Positions 40,601 to 53,096 of a stretch of DNA of 64,000 nucleotides are shown one piece after another. Source of the stretch: Lycocorax pyrrhopterus obiensis (lineage: Eukaryota; Chordata; Aves; Passeriformes; Paradisaeidae). The translations under genes were made by a program, and so were the position numbers. The notes under the pieces are model-generated. The model worked only from the letters and a program-made list of their open reading frames with translations, was not told the DNA's origin and searched no databases. Each line of letters opens with the position of its first letter. Position 1 is the first letter of the stretch. The stretch lies in contig JACSVZ010000008.1 in the NCBI GenBank assembly GCA_014706295.1, positions 18,765,659 through 18,829,658 on the forward strand, written 5' to 3'.

Positions 40601-43600
40601 GTGCAATCTATCTGAAAAGACTCTCTCAGCCTCCCAGTAATCTGTTAATTAACCACTGATAAATGGTGGGCTTAATCCTAGGTGGGAGAGTGGGGGTTTA
40701 ATCCCAGGGCTGTCTGGCGCAGCCCGGGGGCTGCACAGCTGTGCAGCTGCTCTGGCACCATGTATGCTGGTCCCGTCCAGCTGTGGGTGTTTGCCTTTAT
40801 GGGGAGCAGGGAGGGGACAGCTTTACAGTAAATCCAACCCTTACTGCTCCAAAAGCTGCCTGTTTTTAGCAGCCAGTGTCCAGATGAAAGGCGTGTTTGC
40901 CCAATTCAAGGAAAGTCTATTTTTTCCTGCTGACAAGCATCTAAATCACTTTGGGACGCACCAGACATCCCGATGATGGTGTCGCCGTTTTCCCAAGGCT
41001 TGGCTCCACCTGGCCATCCAAAGCCTGGGCTTGGGAATCTCCCTCTGCAAGTCTGGACAACACCCAGCCTTGATGGCCAGAGTGGTGCCAGACCTGGAGC
41101 CTCTGCTTACTTCCCGCTGGGAGCTCTCCCAATAAAACCCTTGCTCACTCGGGAGTTTAGAACTGCTTGTCGAATCACCTTTGTCTGCAGCTCAGACCGG
41201 GGTTCCTGCATTTGTGCTGACCTTGTTCCTGTCTCCTGCCTGTCCCTCAGCTGCCTGTCTCTGCTGGTTTCCTTCTCTTCCGGAGGGCCGGGCACAAGAG
41301 CGCTCACGCCGTGGCTGCCTCGTCCCCTCGTGCCCTCCCTGGCTGGAGATGTGCCCAGGGGCTGCTCCCCACCACTGCCCTGAGCAGGTCCCACCAGGCT
41401 TGGTGTGGCTGAGTTCCACAGGGCGCCTGTGGCTTTGTGTGTCAGGGACAGAAGAATAGATGGTACAAGCTGAGTCAAACAGCTAAACAATATGCTTTGT
41501 CCTGTGCCTGCTGTCCCTTGAGAGCTGCTCTCAATGGAGCAAGCCTGGTCCTCTCCAACTTCATTTAGGGGGTGGCAGGCTTGGATTCCCTCCAGGCACA
41601 GTGAGGCACGCTTGCCACCCCTTTTCCTTGCATGAAGAGGTTTTGAGGGATGATGGCCGTTTTACTCCTTCTCTCTCCCTTCACCGGCAGCAGCATCCTC
41701 ATGTGCACAGCGCAGTTTGAGAGCTGCTGTGGTGGAAAGCTGGCAGCTGTGGGGATTTTTATGTAGAGTGGCTGCACATGCATCTTTCTGCACAAGCAGC
41801 AACAGGCTGCTCCTGTTGGGCTTGAAGGATTAGCTCTGCCTGTTGTTGACTTCGCACAAGGTGCTTTCCAACAGTGTCAGCATGCAAGGCCATGTTTCCA
41901 TCTGAGTGTATTCCCTTCTCTTCTCCCCATTTTGTCTTCCTCCCTTCTCATCTCTTCGTTTTAAATCTATGGAGAGGCTGAAAATCTCTGGAAAACAAGA
42001 CTTCAAAGCTCCCTCCTCTGGGGGAATAGCAGACCTGTGCCCTTTGCTGAAGCCCTCTTTCTGCAGTTCCTGCAAAATGGGGTCTGCAGCACGGCTTGTG
42101 GGGTGATGCGGGCACCCTGTCCAGCCAGCACCTGGAGCTCTGCTGGCAAGGCACATTTTAGGGTAGCATGCACACGTGGGAATCCCCACAGGCTTTAGAG
42201 GTAGCATTTCAGTCTTGGCTTTGTGATGTGGGGCAAATTTCAGCCTAAGCTGTCAGCAGTGCTCTACTTCACCAAATGCTCTTGCCCTTTAACTGGAGTA
42301 TTTTCAGGGCAGCTTGGTATTAAACACATTGCCTTCCACTTTAGCAAGTGAACTGATGCCAGTGTGGTCTTTACCCCACAATGAGCTTTGTGCTGCTTTT
42401 TTCTTCCTATGACTGTTCTAAATACATATAAAGTGTGTGTATATGTGGTTGAATCTGTACAGGGCAGTTGAGGGAAAAAACAAGGTTGTACAGTCAGGAA
42501 AACTGGCCAAGCAATAAATAGCACCTGAAGATTACATGATCATTATGAAAAGTCAATTTTCAATTCCAAATTATCTGCCTTTTGAAAAAAAACCCATGAC
42601 ATAACAGAGTTATACCAGTGATTTATTTGTCCTGTCAAAAGTGCTTTGATTTTGGAAAGCTGTGAAACTCACAGCAATCATACAATTACCAGGCAGCCAC
42701 AGGATGAAGTGTGCCTGTGTAGATGGTTCATTAAGTTTGCTGTAATCATGATCTGATTGGAAGCAGGTAAGGGAAACAAAAAGGGCTAATTTTGGGCAAA
42801 GAAATAATTTTCTGTGAATAATTAGGGTATGTATAAATGGGTAAAATATTTTGGAAATGCTAGCTGCTATGTAAACATGCTTATAGATGTTATTAATGGA
42901 GTAAGGAAGTATTTTGCAGACAAGAGTTCATCTTGACTGTTCCTAGAAACAGTGTTTTCCACAGAGGAGCACAAGTATGGAGGGACTATCTGCACATATG
43001 TACAGAGAATGCAGAGGGTGTTTGAGCCAGCAGAAGTGCTATCAATAAGGCTGCAGTTTTCTTTGTCCCACACACTTTTGCGATCCCAGCGGGCCCACAG
43101 CAGGCCAGCTCTAGCTCACCCACGTTCTCAAGGCTGCAAAGAGGAGCAAGGCAAGAGCCTGTTTGGATGTTCTCAGTCAGGCAGCCTGCAGCTGGCCCCG
43201 ATGGCAGCTCTCTGGCCCCTGGGGCTGCTGCTTTGCCCGGCTCCCTGCCTGCTGCCAGGATGCTGATGCTGAGTCGTCACCCCCTGCCTGCTTCACGGGA
43301 AAGGGAACAGAGCTTTTGCATTTGCTGGCACTGATGTTTTGAGTAAAGCACATGCTTTCTTAGGAGATGTACTGTTTTTGGTCAGAAAAACGGAGACCCT
43401 CAAAATGTCTGCCCAAATTTCTCCAGTACTACAGGAGTTTCCTTTTTCCTTTCCTTTTCTTTTCCCTGAGATGTGAGAGAGTAGGGAGGATTCAGTAACT
43501 TCCTGTCATCTTCCAAAGGCTCTTGAGATACATTTAAATTTTTTAGTGCAAAATCAGTATTTCCTCTGCAAGAAGGAATTTGTTTCCTAATACCCTAACT

Positions 43601-43799
43601 CCTCACCATAGAGTGCTAATTTTTGGAAGGTGTACTGTAAAAAAAAGAGAAGGAAGGAGAGAAACTACCAGGAAACCTTTGCCCAGCTGTATCTCACCTT
43701 ACCAAAAGCCTTGCATGCAGGTCTCCTGTTAAAAGGGCTATGATAGCTGTAACACTCGTTTGACGGGGATGAGCCCAGGATTTTCCTCTTGGGCTGGTT
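37621..43799. other. Non-coding DNA, nothing recognised
   Basis: Unique sequence with GC-richer parts at 38.5-39.4 and 40.7-41.5 kb that carry long but featureless open frames on both strands (up to 175 codons at 38.5-39.1 kb, minus). AT-rich parts lie between them. No repeat family or RNA gene is recognised. Confidence 0.5.
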
Positions 43800-43960
43800 C
43801 CCCTCTGCCGGCAGCGCAGAGCAGCGCGGGGCCGCAGCACCGCAGCATCTCCCCCCGCCAGCCGCTTTCGAGGGCACGGGGACTGGTGCCACCGGTGCCA
43901 GCACCGGGCACGGTAAGCACGGGTGGGGGACATGCCTCACTGCCCCTCCCGGCCACACGG
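43800..43960 (+). promoter_or_regulatory. CpG islet ending in a good splice donor (possible first exon)
   Basis: About 16 CpGs occur in some 150 bases, including 'gcagcgcggggccgcag' near 43821. The CpG-dense block is followed by the splice-donor match cacg|gtaagc, with the GT at 43913-43914. A CpG-dense segment that stops near a GTAAG donor is the usual look of a vertebrate first exon. The plus-strand frame through it (about 43.76-44.13 kb) is proline/serine/alanine-rich and not recognised, so a non-coding or 5'UTR exon is as likely as a coding one. The transcription start and partner exon are not identifiable. Confidence 0.35.
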
Positions 43961-44256
43961 AGAGAAGGCTGGGCTTTTCACATCCCCGGTCAGACTCAAA
44001 GAGCTCATGAGGATAAAAAAGTGTTCTGTGCAGAAACATTTCTGAAGTGTTTTGAGAACTCAAACTGCACAACATTAAAAATATCCAGCAATATAACACC
44101 TTGTTTGCATTTTCAAAAGCCAATATATTAGTTTGAAATATTATCTCTCATAAGTACAGTTCTAAAAACTCCCCTCTCATGTTTTCAACTGAGGATGAAA
44201 TTTCCTTCTGATTTGATTTCAAAGGTATTTCAAATCTTGAAGTTGGGGAAACAGGG

Positions 44257-44380
44257 AAACCTTTCCTTTTCCCTTTTCCTACTTTTTTCCTTCTCCTCCT
44301 TCCCCTTCTCATTTTTCCTTTTTCCTTTTCCTACTTTTTTCCTTCTCCTCCTTCCCCTTCTCATTTTTCCTTTTTCCTTC
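44257..44380. repeat. Pyrimidine-rich tract with 52-bp tandem duplication
   Basis: A stretch of about 120 bases is almost all C and T on the plus strand. Within it a 52-base unit occurs twice in tandem (cta-ctttttt landmarks at 44281 and 44333), nearly identical, so the duplication is recent relative to the surrounding decay. Long homopurine-homopyrimidine tracts can form intramolecular triplexes and are prone to slippage. One reading frame gives a run of Phe/Leu/Ser/Pro that only mimics a membrane segment. Confidence 0.9.
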
Positions 44381-47300
44381 TACTGTGATTTAGTTTCTTT
44401 TTACAGAAACAGTTTGCCTAAATCACTGAGGGTTCCTGAAATGCTTCTCTGACCTAAGTTTCCGTTTCGACTGGAACAAGAAGTCCTTTGCTGGAGATGG
44501 ACTGCATGCTGCAAGGTGCTGCAAGAAAGGTGGGAACAGGAGTAAGTGACAGCAAATTTATGAGGTCCCACCTTGTAAATTTATGTGAAGGACAATAAAA
44601 GCAGTTTTAAGGGTGTATCTGTATGGCTGAACTTTAATCTGTGATAGAGCCACAGAAGTCCCATTTCCTCTGTTAGCACAGGAGCCCACTGAACCATAGA
44701 GCTTTTGGAAAGGTACTGAGATCAAAATCACTTTAGAGGGCTTTTAAATGGCCATATAAGCCAACCTGGGATTGTGAGACTCCTACTAGGGCGCCAAGTG
44801 AAGGAGACACCTTATCTTCTCCCTGTGGTGACCTGCTGATAAAGTCCAGCTGCTGTGAATAAGAAGCCACAAAATATTTGTTTATCTAAAATGAAAAACT
44901 CCTCAAACCTAGATAAAACAGAGTGGCCAGTAGAAATTTGGCTCAGATGGAGTGTTCTTCGTCATTTTACTTCAGATGATGAGAATAAGTCTTTTAAAAT
45001 AAGAGTAGCAATTCTTTTAGATGTGGACAGAGCTAAGATTTTGCCACCTAAGTGTTAGTCCTTTGCTTTATCTCAATACCTTGACGCCCTCAACAGCCAG
45101 ATGATATAACATGTCCAGTGTGCCATTGGAGCTGAGATGAAAAGTCCCATGGAGTGCATTTACCCTTTGTTTTCACATGTCCGAGACCAGCTGCTGGACT
45201 TCCACACTGGTGGGGTGTAGGTAGCTTGGAGTGACTCAGCTGTCTGATCGAGGTAGATCCAAGCAAATCACCACCTATAACTTACAGGTTCAAGAGACCC
45301 CAGGTGAATGTTTATCTAGGAACAAATTGGAAATGTAATTGCACCACTTGATTAGGCCCTGGAAAACCCATGTCCTGGTGGTGTCCCACTCCCTTTGGCT
45401 ATGATACCTCCCTACCTTCCAAAGGATCAAAAAAAATCCTACTGTCTCCTAAGCTTCAGGCGGCAGCTTGTGTCTGGTGGCTGAGAAGCAGCAGCACCTA
45501 AGAATGAACCGTTGATTACAAAGAAAATATCCACTTCTGGGCTGAGTCCTAGAGCCAACACAGGCTGCCCCTCCAAAAAGTGAGGAGAAAAGTGTGACAC
45601 AGACAGTAAATTAGGTACCAGCACTCTGTAATTCTTCTAGTCTTCACAGAGAGGATCTGTGGCCTTTATTCAGCCTCCTGCTCTGTCCATTGGCACCTGC
45701 CCTGGCTCTGCCTGGCTGCAGGCTGGCAGCAGAGAGGGGGGCCCAGAGCTAGAGCAGCTGTTGGCTTCAGGGAATTTACCCTGGGAAGTGGAGCTTGGAG
45801 ACTTGGGTTGGAGCTCGCTCACATCCTGCCAGGCAGTATTTGCTCGGCAGACCACATGATTTTTAATATAGGGCTGGGGATTTAACTCCAATCAGAGCAA
45901 ATCTGGGCCTGGAATCTGTCATCCCGTAAATTCTCTAGGCTCTTAGCACTGCCGTATCTTCACAGAGGATGCCAGTGTAGGTCAGCCCTTGTCTGGCAGA
46001 GCGCACAGCTGTGGCCCCCAGTGATACAAACCACTTTCCCTATCCACACCAGCTTGCAGAGTTGCTGGTCTGTGCCCCAGGCTGGCTCGCCCTGTCTCCA
46101 ACCTGCCGGAGAGCGCAGAGCGTCTCGTGGGAGGGTGGCTCCTATTAAGCAGCTGTAATAGCTGCTGCTGTAAAGGCAGGCTGACAGCTGCTGGAGAAGC
46201 CTCTGCTTTTGCCTCCCCCCCCCCCTGTGCCGTGGGCTAGCTGCTTGCTGTGAGGAGCCAGATTTGTTCTATTAAAAGTGTTTTCCTGGATGGAGGGAAG
46301 TTCTCATGCACTCTGCCCTGGCCACCCCTGACCCGCACTGGCTCCGATGTGAACAGCCTTTCATTCAGCACGGCTTGGTGATTGGAAGCAGACCTGAGTG
46401 GGAGACCCTCACGTGCTCACCCCAAAAAGAATGAGGACACTGAGCGTGTTTGGGCAGGCAGAGGTGGTCTCAGTGCTGGGGCTGCATGGGCAGGGCCCCC
46501 GTCCCAACTCCTCAGGGCACCAGGACCCTTCGGGCCTCTCTGGGCTAATGCACAAGCTGCAGCCTCAGGAAGCCTCTCCAGCTGCCTGCTAACTCTGGGA
46601 AACAGTAGTTGTGTTAGCAGTTGAAGCTGGGTGTTTCAAAGGTCTTGGGGACAGAAGTTTGAAGTGTTTGCAAAAGCCTGGATCTAGCTCTGTGGGTTTT
46701 GCAGTTGTCCTGGTGCCACCTGGATGACAGTACGTCCTTTCATGGGCTGCACAAACACTGCCTCAGCCCCCTCCCATCCTGCAGCCCCTGCGGCAAGTCT
46801 GTGCCTGCTATGGCACCCACAGCAGCATGGGGAGGTGTCCAGTGCAGTTCCAGAGCTGATGCCTGAGCCACTCTCCTGGGTCTGGTGTGGGTGGTGGTCC
46901 CAGAAGGGAGAATCACAATGCTGCACTCCCCTCTTCCACAGAGCTCACATGTTATAAGGTGCTGGGAACAATTTTGTCATGGAAAGACCACTGGAACTTC
47001 TTGAAACAGAACTTGAGAACAAAACATCTGGCTGTGCTATTTCAAACAGAAGGATTTGGGAGAAACGATAGCTCTAACTTTCAGTTAATGCAGAAAAACT
47101 TTCAAATGCTAGCAAGAATTTAAGAAACCTCCCATTTAAAAACAGTAAATTAATGTGTCAAAACAAGCCTGAAAAGTGTAAATTATTTGTGAGGCAGTGC
47201 AGGGCAGGTCACATCACAGGTGAGCTCAGCCAGGTACAAGCTAATGCTATCCCAGCGTGGAAAACAGAGCTGCAGGAAGAGATATCAGACGGGCTCCCGT

Positions 47301-48144
47301 GTGCCTGCTTAGGTGAGACGCCAGCACATCACCACAGGTTCACTGCAGGTCCCATCACTGCCACTGAGCCCAGGAGGGGACGTAAGTCTATAAGCTATGT
47401 CCCCAGTAACACTTTCTCTTTTTATAGAGACAATGGGGCATAATTTTACCAGGAGAAATTTAGGCATAAAAGGGGAATGCTCCAACGAGGGTCTGTGAGC
47501 CGGCCAGTGAGCAGCAGCGGCAGGCAGGAGGCAGTGGTGGGAGCGTGGGCGACGTGCCAGGAGCTTGTGAGGTCTCAGTGACGGAGGAAATGAAGTGATT
47601 GCTCACTGCCACCGCAGTCTGTGGCACTGGGAAAACCACTTCATTTCCCTGCATCTTTTCACAGCGAGGCAGAAAGATTTGCTAGTTTCTGAAGCCAAAA
47701 TATTTTTATAGTAAAATGTCTCATGTTCTCACATAATTTTGACAGGATCTGGATTCTGGGAGTTATTTTTCAGAGCCACTTACAAAAGGCAGACTCAGTT
47801 TCTTCCCAGGGAAAGCTCTTATCAGGGAAACACCCCTCCAATGAATTTCCTGTGCAGGGACATATCCTGGGAAGTGGATTCAATTTTCCCCTTGTTTGTG
47901 ACATCTAATTTAGAAAGAGAAGGAGAATTTTCCATCTGCTGACACTTAAACGTTCCTTCACCTGAATGAATCCCACTGGCCTCTTTTCAGGACTGTCCTC
48001 TGATTCAGATACCTGGTGAGCAAAACTCTCTCCATGTAAAAGAGTTTCTTTGAACTCCTCCCAACGTGTCTTGCATCGATCCTCACTTGGAAGGGAAGCC
48101 AGGCAGCACTTTTAGCTCCAATTATGCTTGGACAGTTGGTGCAC
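44381..48144. other. Non-coding DNA, nothing recognised
   Basis: Unique sequence; GC-richer at 45.7-46.9 kb, with a poly-C run of about 12 near 46217-46226 and a mild CpG patch near 46.1 kb. No gene or repeat family is recognised. Confidence 0.5.
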
Positions 48145-48240
48145 CCAGTGATTAAGGAACTTGACCAAGGTCATATGGTGAGTCTGTGGCAGAACATAGG
48201 TTGGCTTTTGGGATTCAGATTACTGCCCTCACTTGTGGTC
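48145..48240 (+). mobile_element. MIR-type SINE 3' relic
   Basis: 'aaggaacttgaccaaggtca' at 48153-48172 matches the MIR block 'ttaagtgacttgcccaaggtca'. It is followed by 'tatggtgagtctgtggcaga', matching 'cagctagtaagtggcagagc', and then by a decayed 'ggattcagattactgccct'. The order and spacing are right for a sense MIR. Confidence 0.75.
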
Positions 48241-48970
48241 ACCTTTTCTTCTTCATATCCTCAGTCGTTGCTGCCTTCTCCTCCCATGTAATAGTGACTG
48301 GATTAACTTGTCAGATAAATGTCCACTCAAGTAGCAGTTACTTGCGAGTGAGAAGTTCAGGATGTGACACTTACACCATGAAGAGTTTATGGGAAAATTT
48401 CCTGGGAAATTGTGTGCTCTCTCCATTCCTACTTGAGACCTCTTCTCCTGCCAAGGACAGCCATGTCTACCCTAGCGTAAGACAAACGCACCCCCTCAGG
48501 TTGTTGGTGAGCCAGATTTATCATGATAGCCGTGGCTTCAGTCACTCCCCCAGCCCAGGTTTAAGGTTAGTAACAAGCCATGGGCTGATGCTCTCATTAT
48601 GGGACCTCTTTGTTATGGCATTTGCCAGACCTCACCCTTAACAGCTCACACGTTACCTGTAATATCTGCACCTTGCATGCCCCCCAAAAATATAAACGCT
48701 TGTCTGAGGTTAAAAAGGGCATTTACATAAAGACTTTTATGCACCCCTTGAAAGAAAAATGGTGCACGGTGTACTCGTTAGTTTTATTTGTCATATTGGG
48801 CAAACATTTGACAGTCCAAGCAAATTCCTCCTGTTAGCTTGGAACACGGTTACTCCTGCAGCATTTTACAAACCTCTCTTGGCAGTGGTACAAAACACAG
48901 AGAAGTTATTGAGGCACATTCCCTGCAGCTGTTGTAATTTTTACAAACTGATTTCTTATTTCACCAGGGG

Positions 48971-49018
48971 AATAAAAATAATGATATTCGTAATAATAAC
49001 AATGATGATGATGATGAC
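48971..49018. repeat. Imperfect (AAT)n/(GAT)n triplet repeat
   Basis: AAT-rich triplets grade into four to five GAT repeats at about 49003-49017. It lies directly to the left of a probable MIR-type relic. Confidence 0.8.
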
Positions 49019-49029
49019 ATAGTTATTAC

Positions 49030-49125
49030 ATTTTCATCAGATGATCTCTGAGCACTTTGTAAACTACAGCTAAGCTTCAAAATAAATAATCCTGCAGGAC
49101 ATGTAAGTACTATATTGTATTTTGC
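49030..49125 (+). mobile_element. Probable MIR/CORE-type SINE relic
   Basis: 'gatctctgagcactttgtaa' at about 49043-49062, then 'aaataaataatcctgcagga' and 'catgtaagtactat', follow the order of the common amniote block 'tctcagagcactttacaaa ... taatcctcacaacaccc ... gtaggtaagtatt' found in MIR-related SINEs. Divergence is high; the family assignment is tentative. Confidence 0.5.
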
Positions 49126-50034
49126 ATGGTCCCTTCAGGCTACAGAAAAGATAGAACAAATCCTAACTTATGGACTACCTTAACTTTAAACTTTGTTTTA
49201 ACCACGTTGTTAAAAAATGAAGTATTCATCCCCCCAGTGCTTTTTGGAATTAAAATTTCCATCTTGAAATACTCTGAAAAAGTCTAAAGATGAGTCAGAA
49301 AATATGAGAGTATGTGGGAAACCCCCTCAACCCTTCTTATACTGTTCTCAACATAGCTACTTGAAGGCGTAAAAAATGGCAATTTTCTTATTTTTGAAGC
49401 ACTGCTTCTGTGCTAAATAAAATAACAAAATGCTTGAACCCACATGTAGGCAACTATTTTAATCCAGAAAACACTTTTATTTAGAATTATTGGAAAGTTT
49501 ATGATTCAAAAATATCTGAAGGTGATTTCTGCTTAACCCCTTCATTCTGGACAAAGTTATCTGTTAAAACAAATCCTTTCCCAGTTAACTCCGTTCACCC
49601 CCAAATGCCTGAGGGTTGTTTTGTACTATATCTATTTAAACTGTCGCACAGGGCAAAGCTCCTCATCTTGTCATGTGTTTGTGTGGTTTGCTCCTCCTTT
49701 GCTGCTCCTCTGAGCGCTGCTCTCCCAGCAATGCACACACACACAGTTGAGTGAACAGTAACCAAAGGGAGGCTGTTCAAATTGAGTGCTCCAGAGGGCA
49801 GCTTGCAGTACCCTCAAAACTGCTTGTACAGTCCAGATTATTTGTTTTCTCAGTTGGATTGTTCGGGTATTCCATACAATAATAGAGAAATTAAAAACCC
49901 TCAAAGCCTTTGAAACAGGGAAAAGCATCTGCAAAAAGGAGACCTCCTGCCTCCCGTTCAGTCTAGTAGAAAGCAGCAATTGCTCTAAAACCATAGACAG
50001 TAAGTCAGCCTGGCCAAATGAAACTAATAATTAC

Positions 50035-50150
50035 ATATTTCCCTTTAAATTACTTGCCCAAGGTCACACTGCAAATCAATGGCAGATTCAATAATTTAAC
50101 CCAAGAGTCCTGAAACCCAATATCCTGCTCTCACCACTAGAAAACCACTG
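50035..50150 (+). mobile_element. MIR-type SINE 3' half
   Basis: 'acttgcccaaggtcacactg' at 50052-50071 is almost identical to the MIR consensus. It is followed by 'caatggcagattcaataatt' (consensus 'agtggcagagccaggattt'), 'aacccaagagtcctgaaacc' and 'tcaccactagaaaacca' (consensus 'tttccactagaccac'). This is the best MIR match in the window, in sense orientation. Confidence 0.85.
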
Positions 50151-53096
50151 CACAACTGGCTTCCAGTCTGGGAATGATACACGACATAAAGAGAAAAACT
50201 ATAGATGTTTCAGGGTTTTTCCCTGTGTAGTGGTCATTTATGTAGAATTTCTGTTTACCTTGGTCCAGGATAATAAATACTTAGACACATTTGCTGTAAA
50301 AATATCTTGAAATGTTTTCAGAAGCTGCAGGGTTGTTCAGCTGAAAATGACTTCTGGGGCTGCTGTGAGAACTGCTAATATGGTGTGTGCCTCCTTCCCT
50401 TTCTTGAAGAGTAATTCATGTGGCCAAGCAGATACATATCCAAGTAGTCATAGAAATTGCAAATTTATGACTTCTTTATTGAGAAAATTTCTTAAATATT
50501 TTTCCGATCTGCTGACAATATCTTGACTTTGATGTAAATGTACATCATACTATATGTAGTTTTACCTCTCTTTTTAAAAAGATTCAAAATATTTTTATAT
50601 TTCAAAATTAGTTTTTTTCCCGTTCTTTCATTTCCTTAACATTAACTGCAATTGAATAAATAAGACTGAGGGACTCTAATTTAATTTCCACTATTTTCTC
50701 CATCCTATATATTCCAAAGTAGAAATTTCTCAAAGGAAAAATGTTTTTAAAAAACCCTAAAATTTAGGGGGGTTGTAATGGTTTAGAACATAATATGGAT
50801 GTAGCCTCTGGATTTCTCATTAGAATTTTAAAAGGAAAATGAAAATTTCTGAGTTTAAAATCTTTCAGTGTGTAGAAAAGAAAAATGCTATCTCTGTTCC
50901 CTTGGGACCCGCTGAAACAGTGAGAGGGAGAAGGAGCCCCAGCACTGGGGGGTTGGGACCTGTCCCTGCAGTGGTTTTGGGTGTGCAGAGCTCTGTGGAG
51001 GTGCATCCTGATGAGACGATTCCTCCCATGGAGCCAGGGGACTGCTCCCTCCTTGTACAACACGAGGCTGGTTGGAAACATGGTGCAGAACTTGCTGCAC
51101 GTTCTGCAAGCTCCAAATCCAGACCACGGGCTTGTCCTTAGGTCCCTCCTCTAGGTGTGTACTGCAAGGTCGTCATCAATCTTCCTGCCACCTCTGCTCC
51201 TGTGAAAGCCTCCTACTGCAGGTGTTCCCAGAGCCCACCAGCTGATTTTTCAGTCCCGACCTCAAGCGGCAGGAGCTTTTTCCCGTCCTTCAGAGAGTAC
51301 ATGTGCAGGGAATTATAATTAGAATAGATTTTATTGTCAGGCGGGAAAAGGCCCCACTCAATTCTCCGAGCGCAGGATCCCCAGTGGCCCTGGCCAGTAA
51401 CGAGGTTACAAGGACACTTTGAAGAGACCAGTCAGAAACTGGCAGCCTGGTGCTGCGCTTGGATGGTGCACATCTGTGGGGTTTCTTTTCCAGTCCTGAC
51501 CCCTACAATGGCCAAGCTCTGCAAGTGGCTCATCTACAGATGAGGAGGAGCTTTTTGTCACTTTGGTACCTTTCGCCACATCACTGGTCCTGGAAAGTCC
51601 TAGGTGCAATGCCTGTGAGATACAAGTGAGCTGGGTCAGTGCTGTAACTGTCTCACAATCAAAGGGAAAATCCTCCTTCTCTGGTTTTTGGGATGCTCTG
51701 ACTTCATGACCTTAAGAGAATCACAGGGAAAGGAGTCGTGGGGCCTCCTGAGATGTTCTGGTGCAGTAAATCACCAGGGACAGATGGAGAAAGCCTGAAG
51801 GGAGTAAGTGGTGGGGTACCAGTGACAGTGACAAACTGGCATCATGTGTGTGGGAACCTGGGCCCTGTGGAAGCTCAGTTTGCTGCAGTGGCAGTGAGAG
51901 CAGAGTGTACACACAGAAACTGGGCAATGTGGGTAATGATAATTGGGGAATGGGAGGTCATCCTGTGCCTTGAGGGGAGGGAGAGTGCCCTCCTCAGCTC
52001 TTCGGAAGAATCCAGGCACAGAATCCAGGGCAGGTACAGGACAGAAAATGAAACACAGCTACCTCAGCTAACCACAGCACTAACCATTATTTGCTCCTCT
52101 TACTGCCTTCCCACTCTCCCGGTTAGAACAACCATTCCAGAGCACTACAGGGTGTATTTTGCAGAGCAGTAAAGGGTTATGGTAGGGCCATTTGAGACTT
52201 CTGATGACAGAAAGCAGTGCAGAGCTGCCAGGCTCTGGGCATGGCTCTCTACCATTCCTTATTTTTGTTGGTGTTCCTAGTAGCAGTAGAGTCTGAGAAA
52301 CAGAGTAGAATTTTGGTCCCTCGTCTAAGCCTTGTATGTATGGAGATTTGCTATCATAAGCAGTATGATAAGAATGTTCTTTCTCAGTCTGGCTGTAGGA
52401 TTTAAAGTAAACTCCTATTGTTATCCCAGTCTTTAAAAACCAGTAAGGCCAAACCTCGCCCTTGGATATGTGTATAAATTTTCTACTGATGGCAGAATGG
52501 CCAAAGAGATCTTAAAGAAAGCCCTGAGAAAAAGGTTGGAGATTAAGACCCATCCAAAACACGGCATTCAGAACCAGGACCTTGTTCCCCTTATAATCTG
52601 CATTTCACAAAATAGAACTGCAGTCGGTCAATGAAATGAAATTACACCAGTGTAGAAATCCTGTCTGGGAGGGAAAGATCTGATTCCTGGGTTGAACTTC
52701 ATTGCTTCACAGTGTGGGAGTACTTTATTCTGTTCTGAAGAGCCCAGACTTAGATCAGCATTTAATCTTTACCACAGCAGCATCTGGAGCTGAAATTCTC
52801 TTCAGGTTCATTTTTTGTTTGAAATAAAATGTGTTTGTCCCATAAAGTACAATGGAAAACTCTGAAATTAAAGAGGCCTGTGGCCCCTGTATGTGTTCTC
52901 TAACATGCTACACATTAGGAGAACAAACACAGTGGGCAGCTCTCCTCCCACCACAGTGTGTCCAGCTTGTGGCAGGTGTGCAGAGCAGCTCACCTACAAT
53001 GCGGTGTTTAAACTTCACCAGATATGTAACACCAAGTGCAAATTAGCTGAAGGCTCATAAGCTGGGGTCTTGTGTGATATCAGTAGGAGACATCAC
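50151..53096. other. Non-coding DNA, nothing recognised
   Basis: AT-rich at 50.2-50.9 kb, then GC-richer unique sequence. Open frames up to 144 codons (51.74-52.17 kb, plus) show no recognisable domain. A faint MIR-like match near 51.70 kb is too weak to call. Confidence 0.5.

Noticed and set aside
42190..42245. Possible MIR core ('gatgtggggcaaattt')
   Set aside because: Only one short block fits and spacing to the next block is wrong.
44195..44452. Plus-strand frame with Phe/Leu/Pro repeats resembling a membrane protein
   Set aside because: It is a translation of the duplicated pyrimidine tract.
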